Positions 24,883 to 32,547 of a DNA stretch of 54,716 bases are shown in pieces. Under the pieces are notes generated by a model. It saw nothing but the letters and a program-made list of their open reading frames with translations. It was not told where the DNA came from and did not search any database. This DNA is from Candidatus Omnitrophota bacterium (lineage in GTDB: Bacteria > Omnitrophota > Gorgyraeia > Gorgyraeales > Gorgyraeaceae): the NCBI GenBank assembly GCA_003485765.1, contig DNHS01000035.1, positions 11,560 through 66,275 of the forward strand, given 5' to 3'. Positions within the stretch are counted from its first letter, which is position 1. The number at the start of each line of letters is the position of its first letter. Made by a program: the position numbers and the translations under genes.

Positions 24883-25913
24883 TTAAGGTAGGGATAATTG
24901 GCTGCGGGAAGATTACTGAAAGGGCAAGCTTGCCAAACTTGGTGAATTATAATGATAAATGCGAGGTTGTATGTTTATGCGATGTGATTAAGAAACGAGC
25001 TGAAAATTTGGCAGGGAAATTTGGCCTGGAGAAAGTTGATATTATTGAAAATTGGAAAAATTTGGTTACCAGAAAAGATATAGATGTTGTTTTTGTGAAT
25101 ACCCCAAATTATTTGCATGAAAAAATGGCCATAGGAGCGGCTAACAACAAGAAGCATATCCTTGTTGAGAAGCCAATCACTATTTCTCTAAAAGCAGTAA
25201 ATAATATGATCAAGGCTGTAGAAAAGGCCGGGGTTTTTTTAATGGTAGAGCAGACTCAAAGATTTGACCCGATCCATCAGGCTGCTAAAAAAGTTATTTC
25301 TTCAGGCGTATTAGGCAAGATTCATAATATTAAAGGAAGGATTGGCCATGCTGGGCCAGAATACTGGTCACAAGGCAAAAGCGGTTGGTATTATGAAAAG
25401 AAAAAATCCGGCGGCGGATGCATGGTTGATATAGGGGTTCATATTGCTGATTTAATACGATGGTTTAAAGATAAGAAGGTAGTTGAACTTTTTGCGACTA
25501 TACAGACCCTGGAGAAAAAACTGCCTGTAGATGATAACGCTACTGTGCTATTAAGATTTGAGGATGGGACAAAGGGCGAATTTGAATGCAGCTGGACAAC
25601 CAGGCCTTATGAAGTGTTAACTTATGTTTATGGCCAAAAAGGAAAGATGACTACCAGCATAGGCAGCGCCCGTCCTGCAGTCCTGACCCTGGTAAAGACA
25701 GGCGTAGGCGAAGACCCTAACTGCGCGTTTAAAGAAGAAAATCTTGAGATTGGGTCTGGCGGCGGATGGGACAATGCAATTCATTATTTTATTGACTGTA
25801 TCCAGAAAAATCAGAAACCATTTGTCTCAGCTCATGAAGGCAAAGAAACGCTTAAACTGATCGTTGCAGCTTATGAGTCGAATAAACGGGGCAAGTGGGT
25901 AAAGATAAACTAA
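24879..25913 (+). CDS. Gfo/Idh/MocA-family oxidoreductase 2
   Basis: The protein has 344 residues with the Rossmann motif VGIIGCGKITERASL, then NTPNYLHEKMAIGAANNKKH, VEKPITISL, and GGGCMVDIGVHIADLIRWF (catalytic D and H). Its start overlaps the stop of oxidoreductase 1, so translation is coupled. Pairs of this family together with a sugar isomerase/epimerase, as here, typically interconvert keto-sugars. Redox epimerisation of a mannosyl or related product is an inference from neighbours. Confidence 0.9.
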   Translation: MIKVGIIGCGKITERASLPNLVNYNDKCEVVCLCDVIKKRAENLAGKFGLEKVDIIENWKNLVTRKDIDVVFVNTPNYLHEKMAIGAANNKKHILVEKPITISLKAVNNMIKAVEKAGVFLMVEQTQRFDPIHQAAKKVISSGVLGKIHNIKGRIGHAGPEYWSQGKSGWYYEKKKSGGGCMVDIGVHIADLIRWFKDKKVVELFATIQTLEKKLPVDDNATVLLRFEDGTKGEFECSWTTRPYEVLTYVYGQKGKMTTSIGSARPAVLTLVKTGVGEDPNCAFKEENLEIGSGGGWDNAIHYFIDCIQKNQKPFVSAHEGKETLKLIVAAYESNKRGKWVKIN

Positions 25914-25925
25914 AGAAGAGCCGAA

Positions 25926-26732
25926 ATGAAACTAGGTTTATGCAGTTGGTCATACCACAGGTCATTAGAATCCGGTAAATTGGATTTTACCGGATTATTA
26001 AAGATTTGCGCAAAGGAGTTAAAATTAGGCGGGATTGACATTATTGCTGACCATTTGCCAAAGATAGATAAGAAGTCATTGATTACGTACAAGAAGATGG
26101 CGACAGATTTGCGTTTGACCATCGCGTGCCTTTCTCCGGGCAACGATTTTGGAAAACCCACCCCTGAAGAGAGAAAAAAAGAGGTGCAGTCAGTTAAAGA
26201 CTGGCTTGACGCAGGTTATATTTTAGGCGCGCCAGTTTTGAGGATATTTTCCGGCTGGCCATTACCTTATGAAGATAAGGAAAAGATCTGGCCGGCAATG
26301 GTGGATTGCATTAGAGAATGCGAGAAGAAAGCTAAAGAGACAGGTATAGTTTTGGCGATTGAGCCGCATAATAACGGTGGTTTCCTCCCTACTTCTAAAG
26401 ATACCTTAAGGTTGATAAAAGAGATTAACTCAGAATGGGTAGGGATTAATCTAGACACAGGCAATTATCAGGATGCGGATAATTATAAAGGGATAGAGGA
26501 TACGATTATGTATGCGCCTCATATGCACGCAAAGGTGCATCATATTAGCGATGATTGCAAAGAGCTTGAATTTGATTACGATCGGATATTCAGTATCTTA
26601 AAGAAAACAGATTATAGAGGATTTTTTTCTTTAGAATTTGAAGGGCAGGATATGAACCATCAGGATGAGATGATCGATACCCCGAAGGCAGCGGAGATGC
26701 TAAAAAGATATGCCAGAAAATATGAAATCTAA
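25926..26732 (+). CDS. Sugar phosphate isomerase/epimerase (AP endonuclease 2-type TIM barrel)
   Basis: The protein has 268 residues with no signal peptide. The barrel pattern LGLCSWSYHRSLESG, GGIDIIADHLPKID, the metal-ligand-type glutamate in LAIEPHNNGGFLPTS, INLDTGNYQDADN, and HMHAKVHHI followed by FFSLEFEG matches the xylose-isomerase-like superfamily. It follows oxidoreductase 2 by 12 bp and overlaps the first permease gene by 23 bases, so it belongs to the same operon. The substrate is not readable; a ketose/aldose pair from the imported glycan is likely. Confidence 0.88.
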   Translation: MKLGLCSWSYHRSLESGKLDFTGLLKICAKELKLGGIDIIADHLPKIDKKSLITYKKMATDLRLTIACLSPGNDFGKPTPEERKKEVQSVKDWLDAGYILGAPVLRIFSGWPLPYEDKEKIWPAMVDCIRECEKKAKETGIVLAIEPHNNGGFLPTSKDTLRLIKEINSEWVGINLDTGNYQDADNYKGIEDTIMYAPHMHAKVHHISDDCKELEFDYDRIFSILKKTDYRGFFSLEFEGQDMNHQDEMIDTPKAAEMLKRYARKYEI

Positions 26733-27639
26733 AGATGGTGTAGTAAAAACCTTAATAGAACAGAAGCATTCATATCTTTTTATTGCGCCTGCAGTTATAT
26801 TATTCTGTATATTTGTATTTATCCCGGTTCTTGCTTCTTTTTTCCTGAGTTTTACTAAATATAATATTCTTACTCATTCGCGCTGGGTAGGACTGGATAA
26901 TTATTATCAGATATTTTTTCATGATCCCCGCTTCTGGAAAGCCTTGCGCAACACTGTTGTCTATACGCTTGGAGTGGTGCCGTTAAGCATCTCGATAGCT
27001 CTGTCATTAGCAGTAGCGATTGATCAGAAAATAAAGTTTAAGAATTTTTATAAGTCGATGTTTTTTATGCCTATCATAACCTCAGTTATCGCTTATTCAA
27101 TAATCTGGAGATGGCTTTTTGCAGGAGAGAAGTACGGATTAATTAATCACTTGCTGATAAAGATTGGTTCAAGGCCTGTTGACTGGCTGATAAACCCAAA
27201 CTCTATACTTCCAACAATTATGATTGTAGCTATTTGGGGTGGATTGGGATATAATATGTTTATCCTTCTTGCTGGCTTACAGACAATCCCGCAGGTTTTC
27301 TATGATGCTGCTGAGGTTGATGGGGCAAGCAGCTGGCAAAAATTCTGGTATGTCACCCTTCCTTTATTGCGGCCGACATTGCTTTTTGTATTAATAATGT
27401 CGGTTATTAATTCTTTCCAGGTTTTTGAACAGGCATATATCATGACTGCCGGCACAAGCGAAGGGGTGGGAGGAGTTTTAGATTCTGCTTTAACATTGGT
27501 TTCTTATCTTTATGAAAAGGGGTTTCAAAGGTTTGAAATGGGCTATGCCTCGGCCTTGGCTTATATTTTGTTCGGCATTATATTTTTAGTCACTTTAATT
27601 AACATTAGGTTGGTCAATACGCGGCGGGTTGAATACTGA
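26710..27639 (+). CDS. ABC sugar transporter permease, MalF/UgpA type
   Basis: The protein has 309 residues with six hydrophobic segments. LFIAPAVILFCIFVFIPVLA begins the MalF-type core, and the EAA loop is DAAEVDGASSWQKFWYVTLP (about 199-218). The start is at 26710, inside the previous gene; an alternative ATG at 26722 is possible and neither has a good ribosome site. It pairs with the MalG-type permease immediately downstream and probably with the solute-binding lipoprotein at 36050. No ATPase subunit is encoded nearby, so a shared MsmX-type ATPase elsewhere is inferred. Confidence 0.92.
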   Translation: MPENMKSKDGVVKTLIEQKHSYLFIAPAVILFCIFVFIPVLASFFLSFTKYNILTHSRWVGLDNYYQIFFHDPRFWKALRNTVVYTLGVVPLSISIALSLAVAIDQKIKFKNFYKSMFFMPIITSVIAYSIIWRWLFAGEKYGLINHLLIKIGSRPVDWLINPNSILPTIMIVAIWGGLGYNMFILLAGLQTIPQVFYDAAEVDGASSWQKFWYVTLPLLRPTLLFVLIMSVINSFQVFEQAYIMTAGTSEGVGGVLDSALTLVSYLYEKGFQRFEMGYASALAYILFGIIFLVTLINIRLVNTRRVEY

Positions 27640-28481
27640 TGAATATAACTTCAATTAAAACACAGAGAAGCTTCGTAAGTTTGATTATTTATACATTTCT
27701 TACTCTTGGGGCTTTGACTATGATTATGCCTTATATCTGGATGCTCGTGACTTCAATTAAACCTATAGGAGAGATTCAGACATATCCGCCGTCCTTTTTG
27801 GTGCGCCATCCTACGCTTAAGCCTTATTTGGAATTGTTCCATCTTTTGCCAATGGGGCGCTACTTATTTAATAGTCTTTTTATAGCATCTATTGTAGCGG
27901 CTTGTAACGCATTTTTTTGTTCTTTAGCCGGTTATGCATTCGCTAAGCATATTTTCCCAGGAAGGGATAAGATATTTCTACTGTTATTAAGCGCTATAAT
28001 GATCCCTTATCAGGTAAACCTTATCCCATGTTATATTATTGTAAAGAACCTGGGCTGGCTTAATAGTTTTTATGCGCTTATTATACCTAATTTAGCTATG
28101 GCCTTTGGCGTATTCTTGTGCAGGCAATATATTATGAGTATCCCTAATGACCTTATTGATGCTGCCAAGATTGACGGGTGCAGCGAGTTTATGATTTATC
28201 GTATAATAATTTTTCCGTTGATTAAACCGGCCTTGGCAACATTGACTATATTTACATTCTTGTCCCAATGGAATTCTTTTGTGTGGCCGCTTATTGTAAT
28301 TCATAATAACTCTATGCGCACGGTTCCTCTGGCTTTATCGGTTTTAAACAGCCAGTTTGGGTCGAATTTTGCAATGGTTATAGTAGCTGCAACCGTAGCT
28401 ACTATGCCGGTTTTGATAGTATTTTTATTCCTTCAGAAATACATTATCCAGGGCATAACCATGACGGGGTTGAAAGGATAA
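27639..28481 (+). CDS. ABC sugar transporter permease, MalG type
   Basis: The protein has 280 residues and about six spans. YIWMLVTSIKPIGEIQTYPP is the typical MalG start, and the EAA loop is DAAKIDGCSEFMIYRIIIFP (about 167-186). It overlaps the upstream permease by one base (TGATG), so translation is coupled. Together they would form the membrane channel of a CUT1-type oligosaccharide importer. The next gene, a lipoprotein hydrolase, starts three bases later, which links import with extracytoplasmic cleavage. Confidence 0.92.
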   Translation: MNITSIKTQRSFVSLIIYTFLTLGALTMIMPYIWMLVTSIKPIGEIQTYPPSFLVRHPTLKPYLELFHLLPMGRYLFNSLFIASIVAACNAFFCSLAGYAFAKHIFPGRDKIFLLLLSAIMIPYQVNLIPCYIIVKNLGWLNSFYALIIPNLAMAFGVFLCRQYIMSIPNDLIDAAKIDGCSEFMIYRIIIFPLIKPALATLTIFTFLSQWNSFVWPLIVIHNNSMRTVPLALSVLNSQFGSNFAMVIVAATVATMPVLIVFLFLQKYIIQGITMTGLKG

Positions 28482-28484
28482 AAA

Positions 28485-30086
28485 ATGAAGTTTCTTATTT
28501 TAAGTTTACTATTCGCGTTTTCTTCTATAAATATGGCTTCTTGCAGCCAGGGAAACGATACTACGCTTTGTCCGGTAGAAGATAAGAGTTCTAGCGAGGT
28601 TTATCTTGCAGTTGATTCAGCTGATGTCTCTTCCTTTGACGCTACCCCTGACTGGGCGCCGCCGCAAGAGCCAAAGGCGCTGGTAGATGGAAATTTTTTG
28701 ACCAGGTGGGCATCTGACTATAAAGATGATCAATGGGTAATTTTAGATTTTGGCAAATCAAAAGTTATCACAAAGATTGCAATATACTGGGAAGCAGCTT
28801 ATGCTATTGATTATGATATTTTGATATCCAAAGATAAAGAGAACTGGGAAAACTTATTGTCTTTAAAAGACAGTGACGGCGGCATTGATAAATTAGAATT
28901 TTCGCCTGTGGAAACAAGATATGTCAAAATAATAGGACGAAAGAGAGTTAATTCTACCTGGGGAATCTCTGTGTGGGAAGTTTTATGTTTTGGCCCAGAA
29001 AACAAAAATCCTGAAGACAAGCCCTTGATTTTTGTTTATCCTAAATTAGCGGATAAGCTGGAGCTGAAAGATACGCAGGGAGCTGTGCCGCAGGCTGAAA
29101 AACCACAGGCTGAAAAACCGCTAGCCTCGCCCGGGGCTTTGTTATTGAGCGAGCTGCAAAAAGGAGTGGTTTATACGTCATGGGGCAAGACTGAATTGGG
29201 CACAGAGGCGTCGGATCAAACCCTGGAATATCTCAAGGAATCAGGGGTGCGCTATGTGTCAATTATGATAATTTGGTCGCAGGCAAGTATTAATGAAAAA
29301 ACAGTGTCTCCCGACGACAAAGATACACCTGACGATATGGCGTTAGTCCATGCCATAAATAAAGCGCATAGTTTAGGAATGAAGGTCATGCTTAAGCCTC
29401 ATGTAGAAGTGAAGAGCGGTGAGTGGCGAGGGGAGATTGTTCCTTCAGAGGAGTGGTTTGCCAGTTACAGTAATTACATAATTCGTTACGCGGCCATGGC
29501 AGAGCAATATCATGTAGAAGCCTTTTCGATAGGAACAGAGTTAGCAAATACAACTTATTCAGAGTGGCAGAGCTACTGGGAGTCTATTATTAAAGAAGTG
29601 AGAAAAAATTACTCTGGCCGCCTTGTTTATGGCGCGAATTGGAATGAATATAAAACTGTTGGTTTTTGGGATAAGTTAGATTTTATAGGCATGAGCGCGT
29701 ATTTTCCGCTGACAATAAAGAAGGATCCTACAAAGGAAGAATTGGCTGCCGGATGGAAGGATCATTGCGAGGATATAGGAAAATGGCTTAGTAGCCAAGG
29801 GTTGGATAAACCAGTGATATTTACTGAGGTTGGTTATTGTAGCGCTGATGGGACAAACACCAAACCATGGTCATTTGCTAATGTATCTGAAGAATCAGTT
29901 GATCAGGGAGAACAGGCAGACAGCTTAGAGGCAATGCTTATAGTCTGCTTTCAATACCCATGGTTTAAGGGATTTTATTTGTGGAACTATTTTCCTCAGG
30001 AGAGATGGTCTCCTTTGGGATATACAATTCGCGGCAAATTGGCCGAGGATGTTTTTAAGAAGTGGTTAAAAAACATTGGCAGATAA
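28485..30086 (+). CDS. Lipoprotein with discoidin/CBM32-like domain and GH113-type hydrolase domain
   Basis: The protein has 533 residues. The N-terminus MKFLILSLLFAFSSINMASC has a lipobox-like end with Cys20. Residues about 35-170 form an F5/8-type discoidin (CBM32-like) module (ALVDGNFLTRWASDY, QWVILDFGKSKVITKIAIYW, RYVKIIGRKR). A linker with a duplicated PQAEK unit (about 202-212) leads to a GH113-like TIM barrel from about 225: VMLKPHVEVKSGEWRGEI, FSIGTELANT with candidate acid/base Glu352, YGANWNEY, LDFIGMSAYFPL, and IFTEVGY with candidate nucleophile Glu448. GH113 enzymes are mostly endo-beta-1,4-mannanases. It is probably tethered to a membrane face as the first depolymerase of the locus. 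Confidence 0.85.
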   Translation: MKFLILSLLFAFSSINMASCSQGNDTTLCPVEDKSSSEVYLAVDSADVSSFDATPDWAPPQEPKALVDGNFLTRWASDYKDDQWVILDFGKSKVITKIAIYWEAAYAIDYDILISKDKENWENLLSLKDSDGGIDKLEFSPVETRYVKIIGRKRVNSTWGISVWEVLCFGPENKNPEDKPLIFVYPKLADKLELKDTQGAVPQAEKPQAEKPLASPGALLLSELQKGVVYTSWGKTELGTEASDQTLEYLKESGVRYVSIMIIWSQASINEKTVSPDDKDTPDDMALVHAINKAHSLGMKVMLKPHVEVKSGEWRGEIVPSEEWFASYSNYIIRYAAMAEQYHVEAFSIGTELANTTYSEWQSYWESIIKEVRKNYSGRLVYGANWNEYKTVGFWDKLDFIGMSAYFPLTIKKDPTKEELAAGWKDHCEDIGKWLSSQGLDKPVIFTEVGYCSADGTNTKPWSFANVSEESVDQGEQADSLEAMLIVCFQYPWFKGFYLWNYFPQERWSPLGYTIRGKLAEDVFKKWLKNIGR

Positions 30087-30121
30087 TTCAGTGTGCCAAT
30101 AAATATCAGGAGGCGGCGAAA

Positions 30122-30715
30122 ATGAAGATAGGAATTTGTTTGTTGTTAGTAGTAAGTAGTTTATTTCTGGTCGCAAATATAGGCTTTTGCAATGAGGAGG
30201 TCATCTTTGGTTTTGAAAAAGATACTTCTGGCTGGGAGATTCCTGATTGGTGTTTTGAGGATAATAGTTATAAAGGAGTCAACGTCTCTGTTTCAAAAAC
30301 ATTTGCCAAAGAAGGCGTTTCTGCATTAACATTGATGTGCGATTTTCCAGGCGGCGCAAAATGGGCGGCAGCTTATGTCGAGGTCCAGAAATATTTTGAC
30401 TGGACAGCCTATAAGGCTGTATCCATTGATGTGTTTTTGCCAAGCGAAGCGCCTGTTGGTTTAAAGGCAAAGATGATCTTGACTATCGGTGAAGATTGGG
30501 CGTGGACAGAAATGGCTAATTCGACCAGCCTGGTTCCTGGAAAGTGGACTACGGTTACAGCGGCCATTGTCCCCGGCAGTATTGATTGGAGAGCCGCAAA
30601 GATTCTTGATAAATTCCGAGTTGATGTAAGAAAATTAGGAATAAGGATTGAGTCAAATAAAGCTGCCTATAGCGGGCCAGTCTATATAGATAATGCGCGA
30701 TTAGAAGTTAAATAA
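30122..30715 (+). CDS. Secreted single-domain CBM-like jelly-roll protein
   Basis: Start ATG 30122 is chosen over an upstream in-frame ATG because aggagg (30108-30113) and a proper signal peptide (MKIGICLLLVVSSLFLVANI, cleavage near GFC) follow. The 197-residue product is one beta-sandwich module (VIFGFEKDTSGWEIPDW, KEGVSALTLMCDFPG, YKAVSIDVFLPSEAP, GPVYIDNARLEVK), like carbohydrate-binding modules attached to mannanases. No catalytic domain is present, so it may be a free surface-glycan-binding protein. The next gene repeats the same module at roughly 90% identity behind a membrane anchor. Confidence 0.7.
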   Translation: MKIGICLLLVVSSLFLVANIGFCNEEVIFGFEKDTSGWEIPDWCFEDNSYKGVNVSVSKTFAKEGVSALTLMCDFPGGAKWAAAYVEVQKYFDWTAYKAVSIDVFLPSEAPVGLKAKMILTIGEDWAWTEMANSTSLVPGKWTTVTAAIVPGSIDWRAAKILDKFRVDVRKLGIRIESNKAAYSGPVYIDNARLEVK

Positions 30716-30746
30716 AAATACAGGTTATGGGAGGCGGAGAGAGTTT

Positions 30747-31424
30747 ATGGCTAAAAAGAGTCTTTTTTACATTTTTATCGGCGCAATAATTGTTGTGGTT
30801 TTAGGTTTTATAGCCGGGATTATTATCCATAATAAGCCTGTTGGACTTAACAATGAGCCTATTGAACCCGGCGTAGTTTCAATCCCGAAAACAGGCCTTT
30901 ATAGCGAAGAGGCCATCTTTGGTTTTGAAAAAGACGCTTCCGGCTGGGAGATACCTGATTGGTGTTTTAAGGATGATAGTTATAAAGGAGTCAATGTCTC
31001 TGTTTCAGAAACATTTGCCAAAGAAGGCGTTTCTTCCTTGGCATTGATGTGCGATTTTCCAGGTGAAAAATGGGCAACAGCTTATGTTGAAGTCCAGAAA
31101 TATTTTGACTGGACAGCCTATAAAGCTGTATCTATTGATGTGTTTTTACCAAGCGAAGCGCCTGTTGGTTTAAAGGCAAAGATGATCTTGACTGTGGGGA
31201 AAGATTGGACATGGACGGAAATGACTAATTCGATCAGTCTTGTTCCTGGGAAGTGGACTACGATTACAGCAAGCATTGTCCCTGGCAGTATTGACTGGAG
31301 AGGCGCAAAAGTCCTTGATGAATTTCGAGCTGATGTAAAAAAGCTGGGAGTAAGGATTGAGTCGAACAAAGCTGCTTATAGCTCGCCGGTTTATATAGAT
31401 AACGTACGCTTAGAAGTTAAATAA
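30747..31424 (+). CDS. Membrane-anchored CBM-like jelly-roll protein
   Basis: The protein has 225 residues. A single uncleaved-looking anchor is at about 5-27 (SLFYIFIGAIIVVVLGFIAG), then a linker to about 52, then the same beta-sandwich module as the preceding protein (AIFGFEKDASGWEIPDW, YKAVSIDVFLPSEAP, SPVYIDNVRLEVK). The anchor and its upstream ribosome-site region are nearly identical to those of the GH113-type gene that follows, so the anchor was copied between genes. It has no catalytic part and presumably holds glycan at the outer face of the inner membrane. Confidence 0.7.
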   Translation: MAKKSLFYIFIGAIIVVVLGFIAGIIIHNKPVGLNNEPIEPGVVSIPKTGLYSEEAIFGFEKDASGWEIPDWCFKDDSYKGVNVSVSETFAKEGVSSLALMCDFPGEKWATAYVEVQKYFDWTAYKAVSIDVFLPSEAPVGLKAKMILTVGKDWTWTEMTNSISLVPGKWTTITASIVPGSIDWRGAKVLDEFRADVKKLGVRIESNKAAYSSPVYIDNVRLEVK

Positions 31425-31457
31425 AAATACAAATTATGGGAGGAGCAGAGAGAGCTT

Positions 31458-32534
31458 ATGTCTAAGAGGAATTTTTTTTACATTTTTATCGGCGCAATAA
31501 TTGTTGTGATTTTGGGTTTTATAGCCGGTAATAAGTTTTTTAAAACCAGTACAGCTTTATCTAGATTTGAATTTCAAAAGGGAATGACTTATGCTGCCTG
31601 GACAAAACACGGTTATGGCAATGTCAGTTCAATAAAATCTATGGGGGAGTTGGTTTCTCTGGGGGTGAAATGGACTGCCTTAGTTACTACGTGGTATCAG
31701 GATAAAGCTGATTCTACAGAAATTCATCCTTTAAATGAAAAGACCCCGTCGGATAAAGACCTGATATTTTCTATTCAGAAACTGCATGAATCCGGCATTA
31801 AGGTTATGCTTAAGCCTCATCTTGACATTATTGTTGCTTCCGATGGCAAATGGAGGGCCGACATTGAATTTGCCGGACTTGATGACTGGAAGAAGTGGTT
31901 TGAGAGCTATGGCGAATTTATTCTCCATTATGCGCGTTTAGCGCAAGAAGAGAAAGTCGAATTATTTTGCATTGGGACAGAACTTAGCAGTACTACTCTT
32001 AACCAACCTGACCTATGGAGAGATTTAATAAATAAGGTAAGGAGAGTATATAAAGGGCGCCTGACATACGCTGCGAATTGGTACGAAGAGTTTGAAGGAA
32101 TTAGGTTTTGGAATGATTTAGATTATGCGGGAATTGATGCGTATTTTCCTTTATCTACTTCTCCCGCTCCAACCAAGAGCGAATTAAAAGACGCTTGGAA
32201 AAGCTGGCTAGAGAACATACGTTATTGGCAGGAGCTTATAAAGAAACCAGTTATTTTTACTGAAGTTGGATATAAGAGTTCTCAAGGCGCAGCCGGGGAG
32301 CCATGGCAGCACGATCCAGCCGGAAGCGTAGATTTGCAGTTACAGGCTGATTGTTACGAGGCGCTGTTGGAGACCTTTTGGGATGAACCGTGGTTCTACG
32401 GAGTATACTGGTGGTATTGGGGGGATAATCCAAACATGGGCGGAGAAACTCACCGCGGTTTTATACCTCAGAATAAGCCGGCGGAAGAAGTGGTTGGAAA
32501 ATGGTATAATAAGTCAGTTCCACAAAAGAACTAG
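31458..32534 (+). CDS. Membrane-anchored GH113-type hydrolase
   Basis: The protein has 358 residues. The anchor at about 5-27 (NFFYIFIGAIIVVILGFIAG) is shared with the upstream CBM-like protein. The GH113-type barrel starts at about 38 (FEFQKGMTYAAWTKHGYG) with VMLKPHLDII, FCIGTELSSTT (candidate acid/base Glu175), YAANWYEEFEGIRFWNDLD, AGIDAYFPLS, VIFTEVGYKSS (candidate nucleophile Glu269) and VYWWYWGDN. There is no CBM in this protein; the separate CBM-like proteins next door may supply binding. It is the second of three GH113-type genes in the window, and its likely site of action is the periplasm. Confidence 0.85.
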   Translation: MSKRNFFYIFIGAIIVVILGFIAGNKFFKTSTALSRFEFQKGMTYAAWTKHGYGNVSSIKSMGELVSLGVKWTALVTTWYQDKADSTEIHPLNEKTPSDKDLIFSIQKLHESGIKVMLKPHLDIIVASDGKWRADIEFAGLDDWKKWFESYGEFILHYARLAQEEKVELFCIGTELSSTTLNQPDLWRDLINKVRRVYKGRLTYAANWYEEFEGIRFWNDLDYAGIDAYFPLSTSPAPTKSELKDAWKSWLENIRYWQELIKKPVIFTEVGYKSSQGAAGEPWQHDPAGSVDLQLQADCYEALLETFWDEPWFYGVYWWYWGDNPNMGGETHRGFIPQNKPAEEVVGKWYNKSVPQKN

Positions 32535-32547
32535 CAAGCCATAGAAT

